A stretch of DNA of 64,000 nucleotides from Gnetum montanum (GCA_015680685.1 MNCI01003787.1:222115-286114); one strand, 5' to 3'; positions 11,215 through 22,524 are shown, numbered from the stretch's first letter. Program-made: numbers and translations. The notes: generated from the sequence alone by a model not told the origin.

Positions 11215-12098
11215 TGATAAAATTCATGAGTTTCTACACATGACCAAATCATAATCTACAAATGGACAATGTAATTATGCTAGTAATTGATGTTAATTTT
11301 GAGATCGTTGTCTTCCCACTTCACGTTAGTGAAGTTTGAGTGTATGGTTTAACTCTTAGTGAGGCATAAGATTGGTTGAAGTTGTAGGATCTTAGTGCTC
11401 TTAAAGATAAACATGGTTGAATAAATTCTAAGTCTAGTTAATTAAGAAAAGCATAAATCTAACTTAGCCTAGTGTGATGGATATTCGATCCTGGTGCACC
11501 GTACACACCTTGGACTCCTGTAGTTGTCACTAGGATTATCAAGTAGTATTACTACTGAGAAAATTAAGCAATGCTAGTATTGGGATACCAAATAATTACA
11601 CTTAGCACTTGAAACCAATAATATCCATACCACTTACTAATAACATGTAAAATAAAGTGCTTGATTTGTAAATGATTAACTAGAAAAATAAGAAAATTAT
11701 TCGAAGTACACATAAAGAAAACTAAGTGTGGATGTTACAATGATGAAAATTAATCTTAATCTTTATTTCCAATCATGAACTATGTCCAAGTATAATTCAC
11801 TTGAATAAAGACATCTTACAACTACTCAACACCACACTACGGGCATTCACTCTATCACTAAAGCTATGAAAACAAATTACAAGAGTCTAGCTAAGGGGTG
11901 GAATGAAAAGTTATCAATTATGTGCCCAAATTTTGGTATTTATAAGGTTGCACAAATCTTGAGATATTGCATCAAAGATGACGTAGGATGGGCTATGACA
12001 TCATAGCTATGATATCATTGATACAATATTACATCTTCTTAAAAAAATGATTTTATCAATCATATTGTTGAATTGATCAACAAATGATAGACTTATCA
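11215..12098 (-). repeat. G6 5' LTR
   Basis: Inverted ends TGATAA/TTATCA bound 884 bp. A minus-strand TATA box (CTTATAAATACC, about 11937-11948) lies below a U3 containing ATGATATCAT-AGCT-ATGATGTCAT-like palindromes near 11990-12020. The non-U3 part is shared with 54945-55262. Confidence 0.7.
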
Positions 12099-12150
12099 CA
12101 TCAGACTTTAGGTATCCATTCTAAAGTTACTTTGACCATAGGTTGACTAC

Positions 12151-12863
12151 TGATGAGACGTGATATCGCATGCACTGCGATATCGCGTATGCGATATCCT
12201 GGCCATCGCGATATTGCATCCCATGCAATATCGCGTACGCGATATCGCGTCGTCCCCTGCGATATCATGTACGCGATATCATAGTCCGCCGCCAAATCTA
12301 TAAATAAGAGGCGGCACTCCCCTCATTTCTCATCCTAGGCTAGAAGTAGCGAAGCTCTGGAAATTTGATCACTCCAGAGATAGAATATTTTCCATGTGCC
12401 CGCAGTAGGAGTCCCCAAGTGAACGGATCTTTATTCGAGCAGCTTTGTACCTGAACGCAAGTTGTGTATGACAATAAAGACGAGCTTTGTGGATAAACCT
12501 TACAGTGCATGGAATAGGTTTATTACATGTTATTTCCTACCTATTATTTATTACATGCATTAATGCGGCATGAGTATGACTTGATTACGAGCATTGATGA
12601 ATGTGTACGGCTAATCAAGGAATCGGCTACTCATCGTGATTAGATTCTCTCATCCTTATCTCCTAGAACGTGGGATGAGTACAACTTGATTACGAGCATC
12701 TACGGATGTGTACGGCTAGTCAAGGAATCAGCTTCTCATCATGCTTAGGCTAGTTAGGTGCCTCAGTACAACCACTTCGAGCACGCGTGTTACGTGTGGT
12801 GATCCTAGTAATGATTAGCGTTTGGTAGCCACAGTTGCATAGTTCAGGGTGTGTACAGTAAGT
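12151..12863 (+). repeat. Gypsy LTR, + orientation, cut by a gap
   Basis: It begins TGATGAGACGTG. After a palindrome-rich U3 there is a TATA box (CTATAAATAAGAGG near 12299). R/U5-like DNA follows that aligns to the G1 LTR, including the TTTATTCGAGCA segment and an AATAAAGACGAGC signal near 12473. It stops at the single N (12864), about 300 bp short of a full LTR. A partial tandem duplication of about 100 bp (TGAGTAYGACTTGATTACGAGCA) sits at 12570-12740. Its element body is not visible. Confidence 0.75.
12158..12285 (+). repeat. GATATC palindrome array in LTR U3
   Basis: Six exact GATATC and two one-base variants occur in about 125 bp, most set in longer CpG-rich palindromes such as GCGATATCGC and GCGATATCGCG. 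The array ends about 15 bp before the TATA box. CpG content is far higher than the surroundings. Confidence 0.85.
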
Positions 12864-12864
12864 N

Positions 12865-14165
12865 CAATGAAGTCTTAACTTTGGCTCAAAAGATTTTCAT
12901 AGGCTACGACCCCATATCCTATTATAATAGATAATAGTAATTGGCCTAGCCTACCTACAACCTTCTCATTGTCAAATATCCTAAAATGTCATCATCATTA
13001 ATTGGTCTCCAATGGTAATATCCATTGATTATGCTACCAAGTGACATGGACATGTTTGTAGCAATCTTGTTGCCTAAGCAAAAAGTCCTTGAAGCCTAGA
13101 TTGCATGATAGGAGACACCACAATTAGCTTTATTGCTCCTTATTAGCTAGGTAACTTTTTGACTACAATCTTGAGTCTAGTTTCACTTTTCTTCTAGACT
13201 AAGTAAGTCTACATCTCATCTAGAAGTATCCCTAGGTAATTAGATATGAGTAACCCTAAAGGATTTAAAGCTTCTTAAAATTTATAAGAATTACATGCAC
13301 ATGCCAAATTCCAAGGCACATAACTTAGCATCACCCATGCTCCATACTACATTGAGAGTAACTACTATCAATCTGCTACTTAGCCTCATATGTATCCTAT
13401 ACCACGTCAAGACTATCTACTACTATTGAGATGACACCACCTACACCTTCTACAACTTCTACTACATCTAAATTAGCCATTATCCTCCAAGATCTAGTAG
13501 TTAAGGTAACCCTAGAAATCATAGAACTTAGAAAAGGTATTAAGAAAAAACATTAACAATAGACCTAAAAAGGAATTTCAAACAAAGAACAGATCTACTA
13601 CCTTCCTAAAACAACAAGATATTCCTTATCAATGAACATGCCTCTCAAGATCCCAAGCATAAAGAATAAACACATTGAAAATAGAAGACAAAAATAGAAA
13701 ATGATGATTGAGAGAGGAATCCATGACTTGGTTATAAAGACCAAATCACAAATATTCGTATATGACTTTTAAAAGATTCTAAATTGACCTATTAACTAAC
13801 TTGTATCATATGATATATTCAAAATAGAGATAAAAATAATCTTTAGTAGGGCCCACATCCAATCATCTTTTCCTTATCGAAAGACAACAAGGTTAGCAGC
13901 ATAACATAATAATCAAAATGCAAAGAAATAGAAAATCTCATTTTGGCCAATAGATCAAGTACTAGCCTTGTCCAAGAGAGTCCTTCCTTGTTATAGTAAA
14001 ATAACTTTATCATCATAATAACAAGGAAGCTTTCTTAGTCATGTTTTGGGATATGTACCAACAATTAAAGGTGTTTGACAAGGAGCTATGTTACCCCATT
14101 CTTTCTTTGATGCATGCATTTGATGCATATCTACCAAAAATTCTTGCAAATTTAGCAACTGATGA
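12865..14165. other. Unassigned degenerate DNA
   Basis: No long open frame and no domain I can name. Stop-rich, mildly AT-rich sequence follows the gap at 12864 and is probably old retroelement interior. I found no RNA gene or promoter in it. Confidence 0.4.
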
Positions 14166-14169
14166 AGCA

Positions 14170-15020
14170 AAGGAAAGGATTAGATTAGTGTATTGACATG
14201 ATTTCGAATGATTTCTCCATGTGTTAGGAGGATAACACATAGGGAATACAATGCATCAATATGAAAAGGGAAAAAGAGAGAAAGGAGGATAGTCATTCTA
14301 CATAGAGGTAATGTCTTTGAAAAGAGGTTTCCAAATCATCAATCACAAAGAATGCTAACTACACTAAATAGCATAGAGGGCTACAAATGCTAAGCAAATC
14401 TCCAAAAGCTCAATGAAGGAAGATGCCAACCAAACGTCCGAAAGCCCAATCCCTTTTCATTTTGGGGTATTCTCCCCTTTATAAGCCAAAAATGCCTTGT
14501 AAATTATGTAGAAATAATGCATTGAGGGCCATAGAATCTTCTAGAAGGTACTAGAAGATTTTGGATAAGAGAATTGATGTGTAGATATGAAGATGTAACA
14601 TTGGACTTCAAATGCAGGATCAACACTAGATGTTAAAGAGTTGAAATGTTGAAAAAGTGAAATTTGACACTAGATGTCAAAGTTGGAAACAAAATCAACA
14701 CTAACATTGACGTTAGATGTCGAAATTGGAAGCCATAGGAGAAGAGCCAAAATTACATTGCTGATGACACAAGATGTCATTTCTAGCAAGCCAAAGATAG
14801 ATTCCTAGAAAATACATTACAATGATGTAGAACGTTGAATCTAAACTACCAAAGATGGCTTTAAGGTTGAAAAGCCATAGAATGTACCCATGACTCTAAC
14901 TTATTTAGAAAAAGCTAAAGTGGATACAGTAATACCAATAAAGATTATGATCATGCAATTAAAATATAAAATACTTCCAAAAGCTAAAGTGACAAGTATT
15001 ATGTCTAACATCATCACAAA
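14170..15020 (-). repeat. LTR-like repeat R1, copy 1
   Basis: This aligns with 53245-53985 through shared blocks (CTCCATGTGTTAGGAGGA, TCTTCTAGAAGGT, a TTTATAAGCC block, CAAAGTGGATACA-like). Read on the minus strand, a TATA box (CTTATAAA, 14478-14484) lies below a segment with four 13-bp near-palindromes of the form RACRYWAGATGTY at 14622, 14666, 14709 and 14766. Layout and length suit an LTR, but I could not define its ends. Confidence 0.5.
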
Positions 15021-15458
15021 AGGACAAGACTCATTATAAGAAAATCAAAGTATAGTTACACTAATTATTAAGTCTTGTGCCAAAATGCCAAAATAATAAT
15101 AGAATTTTGCATGTTGTAGATAAATCAAAAGTGCAAGATACTCTATTAAGCCAATTTCGAACTACGAAACCAATGTAAGGGTAAAAGACAAAAATATTTA
15201 TCATTCTAAAAATCCTAGGGGTGTTGCATTGATAATCTTGTTACTCTCAACCTTTAGTAGCTTTGTAAATATGTTTGAAAATGTTTTAAAAAGATAAAAT
15301 CATTTGCTTTTATTTGCAAATTCATTAGTGAAGAGAAGAAAGCCCACATAAGAAAACCTTACATATTTTTGGGATTGTTCATCATGAAAACATGGCTTGC
15401 TCATGGATCCTTTTATAATAAAAAATAGTCACAAATCCTAAGACAATTTCATGGTTGA
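15021..15458. other. Intergenic, no feature seen
   Basis: AT-rich, stop-rich sequence without recognisable coding or repeat structure. Confidence 0.4.
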
Positions 15459-15460
15459 AA

Positions 15461-15585
15461 AACTAATACTTAAAGGAGAGTGTTGGAATGTACTCACTGA
15501 GCAAATATCCATTCTTAATTTCTAGATGATAACTTACAAAAGTATTATTATCAAAATACTTATCAATGCTAAAAGTTATTATGTT
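15461..15585 (+). repeat. 125-bp direct repeat, left copy (PPT plus LTR start)
   Basis: It is nearly identical to 18001-18122. Both contain a purine tract (AAAGGAG) followed by TGTTGGAATG, which looks like a polypurine tract and the first bases of a Copia-type LTR. The left copy ends at the single N at 15586. The repeats bracket the G3 gag fragment. Confidence 0.8.
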
Positions 15586-15633
15586 NAATCAAATAAAAAT
15601 TTATATAACGGTGAAATTAGCACACCGATAAAA

Positions 15634-18000
15634 ATGCCTTCTTCTCATAAGAGAAACTCACCACCTAAGGACCACACACGAGACAGTCGGCAAGATAAAA
15701 AAACATAACAAAAAATAGCCAAGTCCTAAATAATACAAGATAGTTTATACTCATCCCGATGAGTATATTCCAAATTTTACTTTTATTCTCCATCAGGATG
15801 AACAGCTGCGGTGGAGAGATTTTCAAGGTAACATTGTGTTACCCCCAGATTGCTCAATCTCTCACATGATTTTCCATGCCTTGGCACAGATAGGCATGAC
15901 TGAGCTATATGTTGAATACATTGTGGAGGATTTTGACATGAGGGATTATTATCCCACAGATGCCCAATGTATGAGAGACTTAAGGCATGAGAGCCAACAT
16001 ACATTGTCGAAGGACAAGGCCCCGCATGTCCTTAGTGAAATAGGAGACGAGGAACCCTTTATCACGAGTTCTTTAGCAAAAGATGTTCCCCCTCCTAATG
16101 ATGATGAGGAGATTGAGTATCAGAACCTATGATCAACGATACATATCCCTGGTTCTGATGCCCATGAGCACCAACTGTTCACAGAGGGAACAACCACTTA
16201 TGCTAAGGATGGGCACTTTCATCATCACCATGATCGGGGCCATAGCAGCCGAAGAGAAGGCAAGAAACATCGTCATGGTGATGGTTCCCCTTCTTCACAT
16301 CACTCATCCTCTCCTTTCACATCTGGGCACAGCCACCATGAACATAAAGGTGAGGATAAAAGTAAGAAGGATGAAAGACCTCGACGAGAAAGTCGAGAGA
16401 GATGACAAGGGCAAGGATGTAGGGAGAGTAGGGAACAACATAGACATCACAGGTGTCATGAAAGAGATGATCATGAAGAGCCCCTACTCACAACCCGAAA
16501 TATGCTTGACATTACAGAGGCAGTTAGGATTCCCACAAGGCATTTAAAGGATAGTCGGATCAAGCATTTAGACATGAATAATATCCCACGGTTTGAGGGG
16601 GGATATAATGCTAATCTGAAAAATCATTTACAAGCATTCCACGATGCCTGTGCCTTGAAGAATATAGGAAATGAGTGGAAAAAACTTAAGTTGTTCCCAA
16701 GGACACTCACCAAAGAAGCAGAGAGCTGGTACCGATCCTTAGAACTGAAAACCATCAGGAGGTGGAGTATGATGCTAGAACTGTTCAACGAGAAGTATCA
16801 AATGTACTCTAGAGTGTCCAATTTGCGTAAGCAGATCCAAGGTTGGAAGCAAGGTACACATGAACCCTTGGATGCTGCCATGGCCTGCTATTACACATTG
16901 TTACATCGTTGCCCAGGCCATGGGTACGCTCAGTGGGATCAACTTCTCCACATCGTGGATGGGCTAGGAAATGAAACTAGAAGAACCCTTGGAACTTATG
17001 CCCAAGGGAGACTCTCACAACTTAGAGCACATAAAGTACGTAGCTTGTTGGAGCAAGTAGCAAAAGAAGAGGGTGAGCTACGCAAAAGGGAAAGTAGGGA
17101 AGAGTACAACCACGATCCCTCCCTTTGAAAGAAGGGAGTGAAATTTTGTGATGAAGAGGATGAGTCACCAATTGAAGAGTTGGTGAATCAGAAAACTTTG
17201 CTGATCCAAAAATTAACAACCGATGTATCAGCCAAAGTAGAACAAATGTGGGATTCCTTAGACTTGAGAATTGAAACTATCTTAAAAATTGTAGAAGAGT
17301 CTAAGGTTGAACAAAGTAGTGACAAAGGTAAGAAAAAGTAGAGATATTTAGGCCCTACACATAACAAGGGTAAGGGAAAAATCACTAACTCTGATGTGGT
17401 TGTGGATTCGGATTCAGACGATGATGGTGGATGTGAGATCTGCCATTATGACCATCCTAAGGGATGTTTTCCCATCATCTCACATCTACAGGAGTCTGGG
17501 GTATATGCGCTTAATCCAAGACTCAACCAACAACAAACACCCCACAGGTTACCTTATCCACAAGGTAACCCAAGACAGTTCCACCAATCCTTAACGTATT
17601 ATCCAAGTGGAACTCCACCACAGCCCATCAGACAGCATCAGTAGTGGCAATACCCATAGTCATCGGGGATGCCACCGCCAACACAATGGTACCCTTACCG
17701 GTAGCCTGACCCTTATGGATATTATGTGCAGCAGCCAATTTCTCCAAGTGACTCTATGAGTCACACAACCCCCAACCGTCACTACCAAGTTTGGGAGTAC
17801 TTCAGAAGGACTCCTTCTCCTCCAGGAGACATCTCACACTCATTCCATCCTCCTAAACCATCCGCACCTCTTCCACCACAAGTAGTTCCCATAACACCTT
17901 CTGCTCCAACAATGCAAGGGGAACTTCCTCCTCAACCGCAGCAACATCATGCTATGAGAGCTGTAAATATCCAACCTGCTGCTAGTTCTGACAACTGTAA
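15634..18000 (+). pseudogene. G3 Gypsy gag, near full length, few stops
   Basis: This is the best-preserved gag in the window. From the ATG at 15634 it runs through an N-terminal domain (VEYIVEDFDMRDYYP region, about 15920-15960) and a His/Ser-rich charged linker (16200-16480). The retrotransposon gag core follows (MNNIPRFEGGYN at 16575 to RRTLGTYAQGRLSQL at 17020), then a coiled segment (17160-17330), a Cys-His motif CEICHYDHPKGC (17430-17465) and a Pro/Gln-rich tail. Stops at 16132, 17128, 17341, 17644 and 17704 and at least one frameshift in the linker break it. It ends abruptly at the right copy of the direct repeat, so no protease or pol follows. Confidence 0.82.
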
Positions 18001-18122
18001 AACTAATACTTAAAGGAGTGTTGGAATGTACTCACTGAGCAAATATCCATTCTTAATTTCTAGATGATAACTTACAAAAGTATTATTATCAAAATACTTA
18101 TCAATGCTAAAAGTTATTATGT
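18001..18122 (+). repeat. 125-bp direct repeat, right copy
   Basis: This is the right-hand partner of 15461-15585, two bases shorter in the purine tract. Here the LTR-like sequence continues past 18122 and has a TATA-like TATAAATAAG near 18170. Confidence 0.8.
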
Positions 18123-18849
18123 TAATAATTTTATTACTTTCTAAAAGCATATGACTTGTAAGCTATTGTATAAATAAGCATGTGCATTTATTTAGACATC
18201 ATGTATCCCTAGTATCACTTAATGAATGTTGAGTAAACAAAAAAACTATAGATAGAAGATGTCAATATAGTAAGGCAAAGAAGTGTGCCAACTAATAAAT
18301 ATTAGTTATTATAAAGAAGACAATCTTAAGCTCAAATCATGAAACTTGTGAGATAGAGTTCTTAGCAATTCATAGTTGACAAGCTAACACAAAGGAGTGT
18401 TCTAAAGAGTGAAAGTCTCATGTAAAGGCAACCTTAGAAAAATTCCAATTTTCAAGAGTTGTGAGTAGACATATTTGCAAGCAAGTAATGTTTATGAATA
18501 AATGTGTATGTAAATATAATAATCAAAACTAGTACCATTTATGAGAATCACTGTTGTGATCATGAATCAATACACTAACTAAATGTATGGTATTCCAAAG
18601 ATGTGTGGCAACTAATTTTGTGTATCTAATAACTACTATATTATCTATTTCAATGCTAGCCATGTAAAGCTTCAAGCATTTATAGTAGCTGTAATTCATG
18701 AAAATTTCAACCAAGGCAACTTGTATTTTATTTTGAATCTTCATTCTCCTTGGCATATTTGCAGAAATCCTCACATTCACAACTACGTTAACCCTATGCC
18801 GGAAAGACCTGAACTTATTGGTAAACACAACCAAAGTTTTAAATTGAAC
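18123..18849. other. LTR-like continuation and intergenic DNA
   Basis: The sequence continues from the TGTTGGAATG start. I could not find a matching 3' end. No gene is supported. Confidence 0.35.
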
Positions 18850-19357
18850 TGCGACGATATCGGGTACTTTCATTTCACTCTTTTACAGCTATCAAAGAAG
18901 AACTTTCATTTGGTTGATCCAATATCAGGTTCATCTGTTCACGTCTTAATATAGTTAAATACAGTTAGTTGATATATTCAATATTGAGCCAGGTGTATAA
19001 CATGGGCGTAGTATTCTCTGTAAAACAAGCGTGAATTCTTAGTTATGGTCCTTGGCATGCTTATCAATTACTTTCAAACTCTGTTCATGGCTCACGTGTT
19101 CCCACTTTCCACTAAAATCATTTTCATGTAAGGAAGGAAACATATGCGTCACCAGTGGACACTTTCATGATTATAACTATGTATTGTCATGATTATTGTT
19201 GGCTCAGGATCTTGCTGTGCACACTTTTCAGTGTTAGGTGGGTGCATGGCTGTTCACTGTATTTGAAAATTGAAATTCAATTCATAAATCACCATAAAAG
19301 TATTCAGCATGATTGCTCTGAAATTCATCTGAACTTGTTTGGCATTTTCAGATCACA

Positions 19358-19580
19358 ATGAAGCTCTGCCCCTGTTACAGAAGCCCACCACCTAATACTG
19401 ATAAGTATGCACAGCAAGATCAGCTTTTAGGTGAGCCAACAACAGTACAATGAGACACCACTTTTGTTACAGAAGCTTACCACCCAACACTGATGAATAT
19501 TCTCAGCTTTGAGTTGAGCCAAGTCAGCCAACAAGATCACAATGAGGGGCCACTCCTGTTACAGAAGCTTACTGCTTGCA
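19358..19580 (+). repeat. Start-codon region in three 92-bp tandem units
   Basis: ATG codons at 19358, 19450 and 19542 are exactly 92 bp apart, each within ACAATGA and followed by a TGTTACAGAAGC block. Only the third continues into the esterase frame. The first two open short upstream frames of about 32 and 20 codons. Module B has a single unit. Confidence 0.85.
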
Positions 19581-21441
19581 ATCTTAGATCTGTTGCTGTT
19601 GTTGTTCTCCATGGAGACATCTGGACGAGTGTTGAATCCAAAAATCCCTCCAAAATTAGATGTATTTGTGTTATCAGGACAGAGCAATATGTCTGGCAGA
19701 GGAGGAGTGGTGAATGGCACCAGGGATCATGTTGTTCCTCCACAGTGCAGCCCAAATCCTTCCCTTCTCAAACTGGATGCCCACCTCCAGTGGATACATG
19801 CTCATAAGCCTCTGATATCGAAACAGATTCTGTATGCATTTTAGGGTTTTTGTTGCTTTTATAGTTTGTGGGTTTTCACTGAGTAGTATCTCATACTGTA
19901 ATTGTAATTTCAAATCAGGGATTTTAGTAAGAAAGAATTATTTATCTGAAATGAGCGGTTCATGGGCCTTGCTAATTTAAGAAAAGTAATAAATAAATAA
20001 GTTGCTTACTAACAGCAGTTCCTCAACTTGGTTGCAGGGCAAGTTTATGGAGTGGGTCCTGGAATGTCATTTGCCAGTGCAGTGTTGAAGCATTATCCGT
20101 GCCCTGAAAAAGCCCGGATTGGGTTGTTTCCCTGTGCCATTGGATGCACTGCTATCAAAGAATGGGAGAAAGGGAGCCAACTCTATGACATGATGATTTC
20201 CAGAGCAAAATCGGCTCTCAAGAGTGGAGGAGTCCTGAAAGCCCTGCTTTGGTACCAAGGTGAAAGTGATGCCCCGAATGAAACCGTTGCTAACAGTTAC
20301 AAGGACAATCTGGTCAAGCTTATTCACGATATTAGATCTGATCTGAAACATCCAAATCTTCTTTTCATTCAGGTACATGTTAAACATGGATGCGTTTTCT
20401 ATATTCCCTTGATAATTTTAATTTTATCATTGGATAAAGTGTATGGTTTTTAAGGGTATCTCTCCGTGGAATACCCACTATGAACTCGATACTTTTTAGT
20501 ACAAAGCTGTGAAAGCCATTTGACCAACCATCAGTAAATCAGTAATAAGATAGATGGACACTACCTTGAGACACTTTAACATGGATAAGTGGTTATCTCA
20601 TTTTATTAATATGTAAGAAGCTCTTTGCCAAATCAGTGAGAGGTGGTTTAAGTCGTTAGCTTATTGTCTTGTCAGGCATGAACTTACATGTTTGAATCAC
20701 ACTTTGAGGTAAAAGTTTGTCAGTTTTCCTCAGAATCATTTGTCCAGTCAAATTGTCCACCTTGCCTTATATTCCTCTTTACTACATGCATACTGTCCCA
20801 TGTTTTTTGATAGGCAAACATTCTGCACCATAAATGATTTTAAGTCTAGTAAGTTTGTAGAGCTTTTCCTTCAAACCACCGAGGATTCTTTTATCACAAA
20901 ATATACTTATGGCCATTTCATTCATCTTGTCTTATTCTGCTTATCACATCATTGTTAATCTCACTGTCCGTTAACCAAAGTGATCACAAGCAATGATTTT
21001 TCATTAGGTGATGATTAATGGCCACGATGAGTCACCGATTCAAACGCTTGTTTTATAAAGAAAATAAAAATTAAATTAGAAAAATAAATGGTAAAATAAA
21101 CAATACTAACAGAATGAGGCAGCACAAAATATGTGCCATTGAAGTGTAATAAAACTTTGAAGGAAAAGAAAAAGAAAAACATACTGATTTCACAGTGGAT
21201 TAAATCCATGAATCCATTTAGTTTGTTAATTATTTTTCTGCTTACACTATTGCTTTAGCTAAATCCATTAGAATGTCACCTGTTACAGGTTGCCATTCAC
21301 GTGGGAGATCAAGCCTCTGCTGCACTCATTGAGAAGCTACGAGAAATTCAACTCAACACCACCATTCCAAATGTATTTACTGTTGATGCCAAGGGTCTAC
21401 CTTTGGAACCAGACAAACTGCATTTAACCACAGAGGCTTAA
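19542..21441 (+). pseudogene. SGNH/SASA-type carbohydrate acetylesterase, copy A (pseudogene)
   Basis: This is a paralogue of the intact gene at 28777. Exons by homology are 19542-19831, 20038-20372 and 21289-21441. The signal peptide, the nucleophile motif SGQSNMSGRGG, WYQGESD and the PDKLHL acid/His motif are all still readable. Four lesions are seen. A 7-bp deletion in exon 1 (where B encodes HADIDT) shifts the frame. The exon 2 acceptor differs from B (GCAGGG versus GCAGAG), so splicing does not restore the frame and a stop arises within exon 2. A conserved Gly (B residue 136) is Cys at 20145. Exon 3 has CAA to TAA at 21439 and a 10-bp deletion just after it. Upstream, the start region is triplicated. 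Transcripts may exist, but a functional enzyme is unlikely. Confidence 0.85.
20635..20715 (+). repeat. Possible tRNA-derived SINE head in esterase A intron 2
   Basis: GGTGGTTTAAGTCGTTAGC resembles a pol III A box. A GTTTGAATC, close to the B-box consensus GWTCRANNC, follows at about 45 bp. No tail or target duplication was found. Confidence 0.3.
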
Positions 21442-22524
21442 GTGAAATACTTGCAGAGAAATACTTGGAACATGGAACTACGTTATTAAGCAATTTATAA
21501 TGATGCTACTACTATACATCAGAATGGTAAAACAATCCTGAAAAGAAACTCTTCATTGGAAAGGTTAAGGATATTTTTCTGGCATGTTGATTGTTACAAA
21601 CCATTTTACCGCAGAAAGGAATGCTTCAAGCCATTCTAAATAATTACCTGCTTATGATTTAAATGTTCGTGCATGTGTTACCCTCTATGAAAATGCATAC
21701 AATCATTTTGACAATATAAGAATCAAGAAAGCAGCTTGTTTTTAAAGAAATTCCCTCGGTTGGTATTTATTTTCTGATGTCTTTGAAACAAGATATCCAA
21801 TCTTGGCTAAAGACAGCATCTCCGCACTTCGAAACAGACCAATCCCTCTTTCCATGTTCAATCATACCACACAGTACCAACATTTTGGTATCTTTTCTTT
21901 TATTTGTTTCTTTTATTAATGATAACAAAATCACGACATCATCTCCATTTTGCATAAGCACCTTTCACTCAAACACATCCGTTCTAATAAACTCTCCATG
22001 CTCAGCCAATTCACTGTAACAAACTCTACATACTCAACTAATGAACCCTTTTAACGCATAACTTATTGCAATATACCTCTTATATTATAAGGTGTGCAAA
22101 GTAGAATTACAGACTATTAGCAACATCATCATCACAGTTAACAGAGAAAACCTGCAGAATAGAGTAGTGGAGAAACAAGAGAAAAACAGGAAATCAATTT
22201 TTTCACATCTTCAAATCACAATTTTGTTTATAAACATGGTTGCTTCCACACACTCAACTCACTACAATCACTCACTACAATCACAAACCTTAATATAAGA
22301 TAAAACAGGTAAATTCAGATCACTATGAAAACATCACAGTTAACTTCAACACACATGTTTTCTTTATTTCTAAAAATAATTTTTATATATCTAAAATATA
22401 AATATTTGTAAAATTGTTAAACATATCCAAAACTCAACTTAATATATTAGAAAAGGAAGTTCATATGAAGTCAAATCCATTATTTGGCTTCACCTCTGGG
22501 ACTAACTGTATACTATTATTGTTG

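Larger units (their letters stand above)
8710..12098 (-). mobile_element. Ty3/Gypsy element G6, 5' LTR plus gag
   Basis: On the minus strand an 884-bp LTR (12098-11215, ends TGATAAG...TTATCA) is followed by a primer binding site and a degenerate gag that stops at 8710, where the G5 LTR begins. This makes G6 the outer layer of a three-level nest (G1 in G5 in G6). A fragment of the same LTR type lies at 54945-55262. Confidence 0.7.

Noticed and set aside
12101-12295. Open frame of 64 codons on the minus strand
   Set aside because: It is the translation of the GATATC palindrome array in an LTR, not a gene.
16083-16547. 154-codon frame in G3
   Set aside because: It is a shifted frame over the His/Ser-rich gag linker. 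The frame homologous to other gag copies lies in a different phase.
18001-18300. Complete Copia element starting at the TGTTGGAATG sequence
   Set aside because: No primer binding site, coding region or second LTR end could be found after it.
18529-18954. Overlapping open frames on both strands upstream of esterase A
   Set aside because: No domain, no conservation with module B at protein level, and AT-rich composition.
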